The translations under genes and the position numbers were made by a program. Of a DNA stretch of 64,000 nt, positions 44,296 through 53,224 are shown in pieces. Origin of the DNA: Candidatus Endomicrobiellum glyptotermitis (GTDB lineage: Bacteria > Elusimicrobiota > Endomicrobiia > Endomicrobiales > Endomicrobiaceae). Position 1 is the stretch's first letter; every line of letters starts with the position of its first letter. The notes under the pieces are model-generated. The model worked only from the letters and a program-made list of their open reading frames with translations. It ran no database searches and was not told where the DNA came from. The stretch spans positions 186,001-250,000 of the forward strand of contig JAIRYQ010000002.1 of NCBI GenBank assembly GCA_031267715.1, read 5' to 3'.

Positions 44296-45168
44296 TTATG
44301 AATACGTTTTACACCTAATTCCTACTACCTTTTTTTTAATTCCTTCTATTATCCAATCAGGAGTAGACGCTCCTGCGGTCAGTCCAACACTGCCAATATC
44401 TTTAAACCACTCTTCCTTTATACTTTCGACCGTCTCAATGTGATGAGTTTTTGTATTAGTAGAACAAATCTGAGCAAGTCTTGTAGTATTACCTGAATTT
44501 CTTCCACCTATTACTATCATTAAATCAACACTTTTTGCAAGTTTTTCTGCAGACTTTTGTCTGTCAAGAGTCGCTTTGCATATTGTATTATAGACTTTTA
44601 CTTTGTGTTGTTTCTTTAAAATTTTCACAATACTTTCAAAATTCTCAGGAGTTTGTGTAGTTTGACTTACAATATTTAAATCCCCACTATCTTTAAAATT
44701 TTTAGCTTCTGTCACATTTTCAATAACAACACACTTCCCACTATTAACATATGACATAAGTGCAATAACTTCAGGATGAACTCTTTCCCCAACTATTATT
44801 ACTATTTTATCTTTAGACTTTATATCTGTACTCAATCGTTCCATTATTACTTGTGCTCTCTTCACGAAAGGACAGGTAGCATCTATTATATTGATATTTT
44901 TATTTTTTATAAGTTTTTTATGAAGATCAAAAGGTATGCCATGAGTGCGTAAAATTATAAAACCAGACTTAATTTTGTTGATATCCGTTAGAATTTCTAC
45001 TTTTTTCTTTTCAAGCCTTTCAACTTCTTGTGGATTATGTATAATAGGCCCTAGAGTGCACACTTTACGTTTTTTATCAGCAGCTTCCTCCGCCAAATTT
45101 ATGGCTCTTTTCACACCAAAACAAAAGCCAGCATTATCTGCTACTTTAATTTTTAATCTTTGTTTCAA
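44296..45168 (-). CDS. ispH: IspH, HMBPP reductase
   Basis: IspH (LytB) is the last enzyme of the methylerythritol phosphate isoprenoid route and makes IPP and DMAPP with a 4Fe-4S cluster. The three cluster cysteines are in GFCFGVKRAI, DATCPFVKRAQ and NTICKATLDRQ. Active-site blocks LRTHGIP, GERVHPEV, VSQTTQTPENF and GGRNSGNTTRL are intact. At 290 residues it matches the family. It is the last gene of the long minus-strand block, 68 bases after plsC, in the plsC-ispH order seen in many bacteria. Confidence 0.97.
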   Translation of the reverse strand: MKQRLKIKVADNAGFCFGVKRAINLAEEAADKKRKVCTLGPIIHNPQEVERLEKKKVEILTDINKIKSGFIILRTHGIPFDLHKKLIKNKNINIIDATCPFVKRAQVIMERLSTDIKSKDKIVIIVGERVHPEVIALMSYVNSGKCVVIENVTEAKNFKDSGDLNIVSQTTQTPENFESIVKILKKQHKVKVYNTICKATLDRQKSAEKLAKSVDLMIVIGGRNSGNTTRLAQICSTNTKTHHIETVESIKEEWFKDIGSVGLTAGASTPDWIIEGIKKKVVGIRCKTYS

Positions 45169-45236
45169 ACTTACCTCAACTTATTTTCTATATATTTATT
45201 ACAAACTCAACCTATTAAAAATATTTTTATATTTTG

Positions 45237-45827
45237 TTACATTTTAGCTATTGTATTCAAAGCTTTTTGTGATAAGTTAACATAATCATCCTTTACAAAG
45301 TTTTTTGGAGGATATATCGGTTTGCCAAACTTTATCTCTATCCGTCTAAATTTTAACATTACATCTGTGTTTTTTAATTTTACTGGAATCAATGGCAGCT
45401 GAATGTTGCACGCTAACATCCCGGCACCAGCTTTAGCTTTTCCTGCTATACAATCTTTTAAACGAACTCCTCCCGGAAATATCAGAAGCAAATGCCCTCC
45501 TCTTAAAAGAGAAAATGCATTTCTCATAGCCATCATGTCTTGATTACCTCTTTTAACAGGGAAAGCATGAGTTCGTTTGACTATCCACTTTAAAATAGGA
45601 ACATCAAACAATTCTTTTTTAGCCATAAAATATAAAGGACGTTTTAGAGCAGAACCTATCAATGGAGGATCAAAAAAACTCATATGATTAGAAACGATTA
45701 TCGCCCCACCTGAGTACGGCACATTTTCCAACCCTTCAATGCGCCATCTATAAAACAGACTAAACATTAGCCTAAATATCTGTCTACCTAGTAAGAATAA
45801 AATCGAAGACTTTTTTTTTAATTGCAT
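45237..45827 (-). CDS. plsC: 1-acyl-glycerol-3-phosphate acyltransferase (PlsC family)
   Basis: The enzyme adds the second acyl chain to lysophosphatidic acid at the membrane. The catalytic NHMSFFDP (HX4D) lies near residue 47, and the glycerophosphate-binding block is IFPGGVRL. The usual FPEG glutamate is replaced by glycine in the latter, an oddity. VPILKWIVKR and PVKRG also fit. At 196 residues it is a short form. Its start lies ten bases inside the end of aroA, so the two are translationally coupled. In many relatives cmk (cytidylate kinase) sits between aroA and plsC; here it does not. Confidence 0.9.
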   Translation of the reverse strand: MQLKKKSSILFLLGRQIFRLMFSLFYRWRIEGLENVPYSGGAIIVSNHMSFFDPPLIGSALKRPLYFMAKKELFDVPILKWIVKRTHAFPVKRGNQDMMAMRNAFSLLRGGHLLLIFPGGVRLKDCIAGKAKAGAGMLACNIQLPLIPVKLKNTDVMLKFRRIEIKFGKPIYPPKNFVKDDYVNLSQKALNTIAKM

Positions 45828-47119
45828 ATACCCTTTAACGTTTCATAAAAACCTGGGAAAGATATATCAACGCAATCTGAATTTTTAATCGCAATTTTGC
45901 CATTTGCAATTAACGAAGCTATAGCCAAAGTCATCGCTATTCTATGATCTTTAAAGCTATTGAGAATAATAGCATCTGTTATAGTAAATCCACTGCTGCT
46001 GCCCCCATTTATCAAAAATCCATCTTTAAGCTCTTCGATTTTCACCCCTAGTTTCTTAAATTGACCAACTATAGCTTTTATCCTATCGGTCTCTTTTACT
46101 CTAAGCTCTTCAGCTCCCGAAACTTTTGTGACACCTTCCGCTTGACTTGCAATAAGGGCAAAAATAGGAATCTCATCTATCATTCGTGGTATGAGAGGAG
46201 CCTCTATGTTTGTAGCTTTAAGTTTTGAATACTTTGCAATTATATCGTACACTGGTTCATGTGAAACTTCTCTAAAATTAATTAAAGTAATATTTGCTCC
46301 CATTCGCTTTAACACTTCAACCAAACCACTTCTTGTGGGGTTTACTCCAACATTTTTTATTATCAAATTAGAGTTGGGTATAATCAGAGCTGCTGCGATA
46401 AAAAAAGCTGCCGAAGAAATATCTCCTGGAATTGTTAAATCATGCGCTATAAGTTTATCGATGGGACAAACAGTAACAGAATTACCCCTAACATCAACAT
46501 TAACACCAAAAGCCTTTAACATTCTTTCGCTATGATCCCTAGATTTCATAGGCTCACTGTAAGTTGTTGGACCATCAGCATACAAACCCGCCAACAAAAC
46601 CGCAGATTTTACCTGCGCTGTAGATTTCTCGGATTTATAATTTATTGCTTTTAATGATCCTCTGCCAGTTATTTTTAAAGGAAGCAATCCCCCTTTTGAG
46701 ATAATATTAGCGCCCATTCTTAACAGAGGATCTATAACTCTTTGCATAGGTCTCATCGAAAGACTTTTATCACCTGTAATAATTGTCTCAAAGTTTTGTC
46801 CAGCAAGGATCCCTGAGAGAAGCCTCACTGTAGTACCCGAATTTCCAGCATAAATATTATAATTTTTGACATTCGGATTAGCAAGTTTTAAGCCTACGCC
46901 CTTTATGTAAAGATTATTTTTATCGCTTTTAATTTCTACACCCATCTTACGAAATGCTTCAATTGTTCTATCACAATCATCCGATAACAAATAGTTTCTA
47001 ATAATAGAACTTCCTTCACTAAGAGAGGAAAGCATGATACTTCTATGCGTTATAGACTTATCCCCCGGCATTTCAATCACGCCAGAAATTGAATCAACTT
47101 TTTTGAGATTTATTTTCAT
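45818..47119 (-). CDS. aroA: EPSP synthase (3-phosphoshikimate 1-carboxyvinyltransferase)
   Basis: AroA joins shikimate-3-phosphate and PEP in the aromatic pathway. The 433-residue protein has the family signatures MPGDKSITHRSIMLSSL, YAGNSGTTVRLLSGIL, SLSMRPMQRV, ELRVKETDRI and DHRIAMTLAIAS. The GNSGT pattern with Ser in place of the first Ala of NAGTA is typical of class II enzymes, which are often less sensitive to glyphosate; that is an inference from class only. The ATG abuts the tyrA stop and the 3' end overlaps plsC. Confidence 0.97.
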   Translation of the reverse strand: MKINLKKVDSISGVIEMPGDKSITHRSIMLSSLSEGSSIIRNYLLSDDCDRTIEAFRKMGVEIKSDKNNLYIKGVGLKLANPNVKNYNIYAGNSGTTVRLLSGILAGQNFETIITGDKSLSMRPMQRVIDPLLRMGANIISKGGLLPLKITGRGSLKAINYKSEKSTAQVKSAVLLAGLYADGPTTYSEPMKSRDHSERMLKAFGVNVDVRGNSVTVCPIDKLIAHDLTIPGDISSAAFFIAAALIIPNSNLIIKNVGVNPTRSGLVEVLKRMGANITLINFREVSHEPVYDIIAKYSKLKATNIEAPLIPRMIDEIPIFALIASQAEGVTKVSGAEELRVKETDRIKAIVGQFKKLGVKIEELKDGFLINGGSSSGFTITDAIILNSFKDHRIAMTLAIASLIANGKIAIKNSDCVDISFPGFYETLKGICN

Positions 47120-47956
47120 TTATTTTTGTATGTACAATATTTCCTTTTTAATCTCTTGTTTATTTTTTAAGATTTGTTTAAAACTATCAAGCTCTTCCAC
47201 AAATTCAACTAAATATTTTTCAATATTTTTACTATTTAATTCAAAAATCGGTGCCCACATATCAGAACTTGAAACTGCAACTCTCGTCATGCTTTTGAAA
47301 GAATTAGCCACTAATATATCAATTTGTGAGTTTTTCTTCTTTGTCTTTTTATATATCTTTTTTAATAAAAAAGCCACGATATGCGGCAAGTGACTCGTAA
47401 AAGCAACAAGTTCGTCATGTTTCTGGGCAGACATTTTAAATACATTTGCTCCAGCATACTCCCACATCCGAGCTATGAGCGCTTCTTTTTTTGTCAGTTT
47501 TTTTGATAAACCTGTCACAATAACATTCGCATTTTTAAACATGTCTGCATCGGCCGAAAATATCCCATTCTTCTCTTTGCCTGCCATAGGATGAACTCCG
47601 ACGAAAGGAAGAACATTCTTTTTTTCTATAAAAGAATATTTAATTTCTCTTGCAATTGAATGCTTCACACTTCCGACATCAGTAATTATCGCATTCTCAT
47701 TAACTACTATATCACACAGCTTTCTGTATAAAGGCAATATTGCATCAACAGGAGTGCATATCACAACAATATCAGCGTTTTTGGCAGATTCTAAAGTTAA
47801 TGAAATTTCATCTACCATTTTATGTTTAATAGCTGTTTTTAAAGAATCTTTTTTTCTTACTATACCAATTATGTAGTAGGGAGCATCATTTTTTTTCAAA
47901 GCCAAGCTCAAAGATCCACCCATCTGCCCTAGCCCCACAATGCATACGTTTAACAT
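47120..47956 (-). CDS. tyrA: Prephenate dehydrogenase
   Basis: TyrA oxidatively decarboxylates prephenate (or arogenate) toward tyrosine with NAD(P). The N-terminal Rossmann motif is CIVGLGQMGGSLSLALKK, followed by VVICTPVDAI, DVGSVKHSI and the substrate block GVHPMAGKEKNG. The C-terminal helical domain contains SHLPHIVAF. At 278 residues there is no ACT domain and no fused chorismate mutase, so direct tyrosine feedback is not evident. The start overlaps the aroF stop by one base. Confidence 0.95.
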   Translation of the reverse strand: MLNVCIVGLGQMGGSLSLALKKNDAPYYIIGIVRKKDSLKTAIKHKMVDEISLTLESAKNADIVVICTPVDAILPLYRKLCDIVVNENAIITDVGSVKHSIAREIKYSFIEKKNVLPFVGVHPMAGKEKNGIFSADADMFKNANVIVTGLSKKLTKKEALIARMWEYAGANVFKMSAQKHDELVAFTSHLPHIVAFLLKKIYKKTKKKNSQIDILVANSFKSMTRVAVSSSDMWAPIFELNSKNIEKYLVEFVEELDSFKQILKNKQEIKKEILYIQK

Positions 47957-48978
47957 TAAACCAAAAGCTCTCTACCAACAGCTTTTGCAATCGGATCAAG
48001 CTCTTCCATTAAAGTCTTGAACTGGTCAGGTAATAAACTTTGAGGACCGTCTGAAAGCGCCTCTTCTGGACGAGGATGAACTTCAATAACAAGACCATCA
48101 GCACCAACAGCAATACACGCTTTAGCCATCGTACCAACATGCTCTCTTATACCTATTCCGTGAGACGGATCTAAAATTATCGGCAAATGAGTAAGTTTCT
48201 TAAGGACAGGAATTGCGTTTAAATCCATTGTAAATCTTGTAGAATCTTCAAAAGTTCTTATGCCTCTTTCACAAAGCATAATATTAGAATTACCCTGTGA
48301 AAGAATATACTCAGCAGAAAGTAAAAGTTCTTTTATTGTCGTAGCCATACCCCTTTTTAAAAGTACTGGTTTTTTTTGTTTTCCCACTGCTTTCAAGAGA
48401 TAATAATTTTGTATATTTCTTGCGCCGATTTGTATTATATCACAATACTTTGATAATAGACCAACCTGCTCGACAGTCATAGCCTCACTAATTGTAGGCA
48501 TACAAAGTTTTTTGCCTGATTCCTTAATATATTTTAAACCTTTTTCACCGAGCCCCTGAAAAGCATAAGGCGAACTTCTCGGTTTAAATGCCCCACCTCG
48601 AATTATTGTTGCTCCTGCATCCTTAACTATCTCAGCGGTACGAATCATTAAATCTTCACTTTCAATAGCACACGGACCTGCCATAACATGTATTCTTTTG
48701 CTACCAATTTCAATATTCTTATTTACTTTAATTATGGTATTTTCTTTTTTGAATTCTCTTGAAGCAAGCTTATAAGGTTTTTGTATTTCACTCGTATGCT
48801 CTACTGCATCCATAGATTCAAAAACTTCCTTATATTTCTCTGCACATTCACCTATCATCCCTACAGTGATAATATCCTTACCTTTTAAAACATAAGGTTT
48901 ATAACCTAAAGCTTTTATTTTTTCCGATACTGCCTCAATTTCTTTCTTTTTAGCACCTTTTCTTAACGTTACCATCAT
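47956..48978 (-). CDS. aroF: DAHP synthase, type I-beta with N-terminal regulatory domain
   Basis: The enzyme condenses PEP and erythrose-4-phosphate at the entrance of the shikimate pathway. Residues 1-65 form a ferredoxin-like regulatory domain (VTLRKGAKKKEIEAV, as in Thermotoga DAHPS). The catalytic barrel shows MAGPCAIES, RGGAFKPRSSPYAFQG, LKRGMATT, CERGIRTFE and LDPSHGIG. This architecture usually gives feedback inhibition by tyrosine and/or phenylalanine. The start is the first of two adjacent ATG codons, after GAGAGG. It sits between hisC and tyrA in the aromatic segment. Confidence 0.96.
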   Translation of the reverse strand: MMVTLRKGAKKKEIEAVSEKIKALGYKPYVLKGKDIITVGMIGECAEKYKEVFESMDAVEHTSEIQKPYKLASREFKKENTIIKVNKNIEIGSKRIHVMAGPCAIESEDLMIRTAEIVKDAGATIIRGGAFKPRSSPYAFQGLGEKGLKYIKESGKKLCMPTISEAMTVEQVGLLSKYCDIIQIGARNIQNYYLLKAVGKQKKPVLLKRGMATTIKELLLSAEYILSQGNSNIMLCERGIRTFEDSTRFTMDLNAIPVLKKLTHLPIILDPSHGIGIREHVGTMAKACIAVGADGLVIEVHPRPEEALSDGPQSLLPDQFKTLMEELDPIAKAVGRELLV

Positions 48979-49056
48979 AATTAACCTCTCTTCATATTCA
49001 ACTTCATACTTAATATATTTGTTTCATCAAACAATCCTCTTCTTATAAATTACACC

Positions 49057-50181
49057 TCAAATTTTATGAATCCTTTTTAATTTTTCTATAAACAATTCAT
49101 TTTCTCTATGAGTACCGATGGTAACCCTTACATAATAAGGAAGTTCATATTCATCCATTGATCTTACTATTACCCCCTCTTTAAGAAACTTTCTGAATAA
49201 TTCCCCGCTCCTAAAAGGTAACGAACTGAAAAGGATAAAGTTCGCAGCGGAGTTAATATATTTCACTTTGAGTTTTTCAAGCTCTTTATATAAATACTTC
49301 TTTTCTTCCTTTATAAGCTTTTGGCTTTTCTCAATTTGTTCCTTATCAAATATTGCCGCCGCCGCTGCAACCTGCGCTAAAAAATTGACATTAAAAGGCG
49401 GTCTTATTCTCTCAATATAATCTACTATTTCTTCATTCGCAAAACCATACCCCACTCTTAAGCCGGCAAGTCCATAAATTTTTGAAAATGTCCTAAACAC
49501 TATCAAATTAGGATTGTCTTTTAAGAAGTCAAGACCATTTGGATAGTCTTTCTCTTGAAGAGCATACTCAAAATAAGCTTCATCAAGCACAACAAGCGGT
49601 TTAATTCCAAATTTATCATTTAGAGGCAGCTCTCTCAAAAATTCTAGCAACTCAGATTTCGTATTATACGTTCCCGTAGGATTATTGGGGTTCGTTATAA
49701 ATATTGCTTTTGTTTTTTGGGTACACATTTTTAAAAAAGTTGCTAAGTCGTAGGTAAGTCCTTCCTTCATAGGAACTACAATTGCTCTTGAATCCATCAA
49801 TTTTACTGCCATAGCATATCTTATGAAAGAATGTTTGGAGATTAGTATCTCATCTCCATGATTAAAGAATAATTTAGCTATAAGTTCTATTATTTCGTCA
49901 CCACCTGCAGCTGTAAAAATATTCTTAATTGGTAAATTATACGATTCTGATAATGCTTTTTTAAGGTAATAAGAACTTGAATCGGGATAAAAAAATATAT
50001 CTTCAAAGTTCGATTTTATTGCTTCAAGAGCCTTCTTGGAAGCACCAAGAGGATTTTCATTTGAAGCAAGCTTTATAACAGATTCTAAAGCCAATTCTCT
50101 CTTAATCGCATTTATAGGCTTTCCTGCAATGTAGGGTTCAAAGTCTTTGCATACTTCTCTTATTATTTTTTCTATTTTCAC
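49057..50181 (-). CDS. hisC: HisC-type aminotransferase (histidinol-phosphate/aromatic)
   Basis: This fold-type I PLP aminotransferase of 374 residues has ASNENPLGASKKALEAI, NPNNPTGTY, VLDEAYFEYA and the PLP lysine in FRTFSKIYGLAGLRVGYG. The best family match is HisC. It lies between pheA and aroF rather than with other his genes. HisC homologues in such clusters (for example in Bacillus) transaminate phenylpyruvate and hydroxyphenylpyruvate as well as imidazole acetol phosphate. A dual role is therefore likely because hisG is also kept. The ribosome-binding site is weak. Confidence 0.92.
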   Translation of the reverse strand: MKIEKIIREVCKDFEPYIAGKPINAIKRELALESVIKLASNENPLGASKKALEAIKSNFEDIFFYPDSSSYYLKKALSESYNLPIKNIFTAAGGDEIIELIAKLFFNHGDEILISKHSFIRYAMAVKLMDSRAIVVPMKEGLTYDLATFLKMCTQKTKAIFITNPNNPTGTYNTKSELLEFLRELPLNDKFGIKPLVVLDEAYFEYALQEKDYPNGLDFLKDNPNLIVFRTFSKIYGLAGLRVGYGFANEEIVDYIERIRPPFNVNFLAQVAAAAAIFDKEQIEKSQKLIKEEKKYLYKELEKLKVKYINSAANFILFSSLPFRSGELFRKFLKEGVIVRSMDEYELPYYVRVTIGTHRENELFIEKLKRIHKI

Positions 50182-50231
50182 TTCTTTTATTTAGTACCTT
50201 TTAAATTTTTACTCAACCAATTATTTTTTAC

Positions 50232-51308
50232 TTAAGCTTCTGGGTAACTACCTAAACTTTTTACAAACACACAACTGCGTCTTAAGTTTTCTACCATATT
50301 TGCTATATTTCGTTCCTCAGTATGTCCCTTGAAATCGACAAAAAACATGTATTCCCATGCTCTTTTTTTGGTTGGACGAGACTCAATTTTCATCAGATTC
50401 ACATTACTTTTGTTAAAAATCTCTAGTACGGAGTATAAAGCACCAACCTCATCCCTTATTGTAAAAACCAAACTCGTTTTATCTTGACCAGTTGCTTTTG
50501 TTAAAATCTTTCCTACAACGAAAAATCTCGTAAAATTTTTTCTAGATTCTTGTATACCTTTTTGTAAGATATATAAGTTATAAATTTTTGCGGCTACCTC
50601 AGATGCAACAGCTGCTGCACAATCCTCTTTAGTCACTTTTTTTGTTGCCTCAGCCGTTGAAGAGACTGATATCAACTCCACATCAGGATAATTTCTCAAA
50701 ATCCAATTTCTACTTTGAGCTAAGGCATGCGGATGTGAATACACTTTTAAAATTTTATCTTCAGGGTCCTTAACAAGAAAACATTGTTCTATTTCTAAAC
50801 TCACTTCAGCACATATTTTAAGTTCAGTTCTAACGAGCATATCAAGAGTTACATTCACCGAACCCTCATTAGAGTTTTCTATCGGTACAACTCCAAAATC
50901 TGCCCTATTACTTTCAACTTCAGCAATTACTTTAATAGGACTTGAAACTGGAATAAAACATCCAGTTGAACCAAAATTACGAATTGCAGCCTGATGAGTA
51001 AATGTGGCCCACGGACCTAAAAATGCGATTTTTGTAGGAGCTTCTAAATTCCTGCATGCACTTATTATTTCCGTATATATATTTTTGAATGCCTCTTCAC
51101 CTATAACATTATTTACAGAAATAACATTTTTAATAACTTCTTTTTCACGTGATGGCACATAGTAGATAATACCATCGCCTTTGTTTTTAGTTTCATTTTT
51201 TATTTTGGCAACATCTAAAGCAAGCGATGCTCTTTTGTTTATAAGCTTTACTATCTCTTTATCCAACTTATCAATTGATTGCCTTATCTGCCGTAACCTT
51301 AACGACAT
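50232..51308 (-). CDS. pheA: PheA, chorismate mutase-prephenate dehydratase
   Basis: The 358-residue bifunctional protein converts chorismate through prephenate to phenylpyruvate. Residues about 1-90 are an AroQ-type chorismate mutase (LRQIRQSIDKLDKEIVKLIN). Residues about 95-270 are prephenate dehydratase (FLGPWATFTHQAA, VPIENSNEGSV, NFTRFFVVG). Residues about 280-355 are an ACT domain with the Phe-binding DEVGALYSVLEIF and ESRP motifs. Feedback inhibition by phenylalanine is expected. AAGGAAGG precedes the ATG closely. It begins the aromatic segment after pgeF. Confidence 0.97.
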   Translation of the reverse strand: MSLRLRQIRQSIDKLDKEIVKLINKRASLALDVAKIKNETKNKGDGIIYYVPSREKEVIKNVISVNNVIGEEAFKNIYTEIISACRNLEAPTKIAFLGPWATFTHQAAIRNFGSTGCFIPVSSPIKVIAEVESNRADFGVVPIENSNEGSVNVTLDMLVRTELKICAEVSLEIEQCFLVKDPEDKILKVYSHPHALAQSRNWILRNYPDVELISVSSTAEATKKVTKEDCAAAVASEVAAKIYNLYILQKGIQESRKNFTRFFVVGKILTKATGQDKTSLVFTIRDEVGALYSVLEIFNKSNVNLMKIESRPTKKRAWEYMFFVDFKGHTEERNIANMVENLRRSCVFVKSLGSYPEA

Positions 51309-51423
51309 AAACCTTCCTTATTTAAAATCCTTTAGATTATCTATATTTATGTACAAACCAAATAGACCGCTATAATCACAAATGCAGCAAAATTAAAAAA
51401 ACTTCCAAATCTTAGTACGGGAA

Positions 51424-52062
51424 TCACACAATTATAGATATAATTCTTTCTACACATTTGCTATGCCTGTACGAAAAAAACAAATTTTCCATGTGAAAAG
51501 TGCAGAGTTTTATATCAAAAACATCAGTGATTTCAAACTTGTTTAATTTATTGCAAAGTATTCCAGACAAGTCCAACTTGCTACTATTAGGCTTAATACC
51601 AAATCTACTTTTCATTTCATTACTTATTTCGTAACAGCACGAACGGATATGAGGACCTATATAAACTTTGGTTTTTTTTAAGTCAGCACAAAATTTATCT
51701 TTTAGTAATTCAAAGGTATTCTCTATTATACCACCATAAAGACCTCTCCAACCCACATGAACTGCAGCTTTTAATTCCCCGTTTTCTGCAGATACAAGTA
51801 GAGGAATACAATCCGCCGTGTAAATTCCAAGTACCAACTCCTTATCCGCAGTAATCAGCCCATCGCAATCACCAACGATGCTATCTTTGCTCGAAATATT
51901 AACAATCCTTACATTATTGCCATGAATTTGCTTTGCAACTACTAAATTAATCGGATTTAATCCCAAGGAATACAAAAAAGCAGTTCTTACGGCTTTATCT
52001 TTCATGTCACCTGCAGTTTTAGTTGTAGTAAAATGTTTGTGTGGAAAGGTCTCCTTCGACAT
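51424..52062 (-). CDS. pgeF: PgeF/YfiH laccase-domain protein (peptidoglycan editing factor)
   Basis: The 212-residue protein belongs to the DUF152/multicopper polyphenol oxidase-like family. The zinc site is visible as HVGWRGLYGGIIENT and CCYEIS, with TADCIPLL upstream. E. coli PgeF prevents misincorporation of L-Ser into muropeptides; purine nucleoside phosphorylase-like activity has been reported for human FAMIN relatives. It follows ftsZ after 52 bases, a position (next to ftsZ) common for this family, which favours a murein role. Confidence 0.92.
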   Translation of the reverse strand: MSKETFPHKHFTTTKTAGDMKDKAVRTAFLYSLGLNPINLVVAKQIHGNNVRIVNISSKDSIVGDCDGLITADKELVLGIYTADCIPLLVSAENGELKAAVHVGWRGLYGGIIENTFELLKDKFCADLKKTKVYIGPHIRSCCYEISNEMKSRFGIKPNSSKLDLSGILCNKLNKFEITDVFDIKLCTFHMENLFFSYRHSKCVERIISIIV

Positions 52063-52114
52063 AAATCGTCTTACCTCAATAGCATTATCAATAATAAAAA
52101 TTCCTCTTTATTTT

Positions 52115-53224
52115 TTATTTAAGAAACCTCGGCTTCCAGTAGGTGTATGCTGGCTTTGAAGGATCTGCTACTTCTTCAACATTAGTTAAGTTATATCGCG
52201 AAAAAAGATCAGATTGTACACTTTTATCTTCACTTTTTATTATAACTTCATCCCTATCAGTCTTAAATCCAGTAGCTATAATAGTAATTTTAATTTTATC
52301 ATCAATTCTATTGTCCATAGTGTGGCCAAAAAATACATGTCCATTTATACCATAACTTTTTATATCATTAAATATCTCTTGCAATGTTAAAGCAGGAACA
52401 TTAGAATTTGTTGTTATATTAACAAGCGCTTTTTCAGCTTTCGATATATCATAATTATCAAGGAGTGGGCTTGTTACAGCTTTTTTTACAGCTTCTTTAA
52501 CATAAGAGCTTGTACTCTCGCCTATACCTATTAATGCAGTACCTGAATTACTTAGAATATTTTTTACGTCAGCAAAATCCCTATTAATTTCACCAGTAAC
52601 AGTTATCACATCGGTAATCGCTTGAATACTTTGTCTTAAAACGTCATCTATAATATGGTAAAAAGCATCAAGAGCTATCCGCTCGTTTATAACGTTAAAA
52701 ACCCTTTCATTTGGAATAACAATTAAAGCATCTGTATGTTCTTTCAGATTTTTAATTCCCTCTTCAGCTTGTGCCATTCTAATTTTTCCTTCATGCTCAA
52801 AAGGTTTAGTAACAACCCCTACGGTAAGTATCCCCTCTTCTTTTGCAAGTTTTGCAACTACAGGAGCTGCACCCGTACCAGTCCCTCCGCCCATACCAGC
52901 AGTAACAAAAACCATATCAGCTCCAATAAGTCTCTCCTTGATTTCACCTGCACTCTCTTCTGCAGCACACCTACCAACCTCGGGGTTGCCCCCCACACCA
53001 AGTCCCCTCGCTATTTTCTCACCTACTTGTATTATGTCTGGGGCTGAAGATCTAAGCAAAGCCTGTGCATCGGTATTAATGGCCACAAAATCAACATTGC
53101 CAACATTCGCTGCAATCATTCTGTTGACAGCATTACACCCACCACCACCTACACCTAAAATTTTAATTATCGCATGTTGCCCTGTACTTGTTTCTTTTGT
53201 AGGTAATAATACTTTTACATTCAT
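52115..53224 (-). CDS. ftsZ: FtsZ, tubulin-like division GTPase
   Basis: FtsZ polymerises at midcell to form the Z ring. The 369-residue protein has the N-terminal ILGVGGGGCNAVNRMI, the tubulin signature GMGGGTGTGAAPVVA, the T4-T6 loop region VVTKPFEHEG and the T7 synergy loop with NRDFADV. The C-terminal linker is short and ends in AYTYWKPRFLK, plausibly the conserved peptide that binds FtsA (compare IPAFLR). The start overlaps nothing but follows the ftsA TAG at once (TAGATG). Confidence 0.98.
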   Translation of the reverse strand: MNVKVLLPTKETSTGQHAIIKILGVGGGGCNAVNRMIAANVGNVDFVAINTDAQALLRSSAPDIIQVGEKIARGLGVGGNPEVGRCAAEESAGEIKERLIGADMVFVTAGMGGGTGTGAAPVVAKLAKEEGILTVGVVTKPFEHEGKIRMAQAEEGIKNLKEHTDALIVIPNERVFNVINERIALDAFYHIIDDVLRQSIQAITDVITVTGEINRDFADVKNILSNSGTALIGIGESTSSYVKEAVKKAVTSPLLDNYDISKAEKALVNITTNSNVPALTLQEIFNDIKSYGINGHVFFGHTMDNRIDDKIKITIIATGFKTDRDEVIIKSEDKSVQSDLFSRYNLTNVEEVADPSKPAYTYWKPRFLK

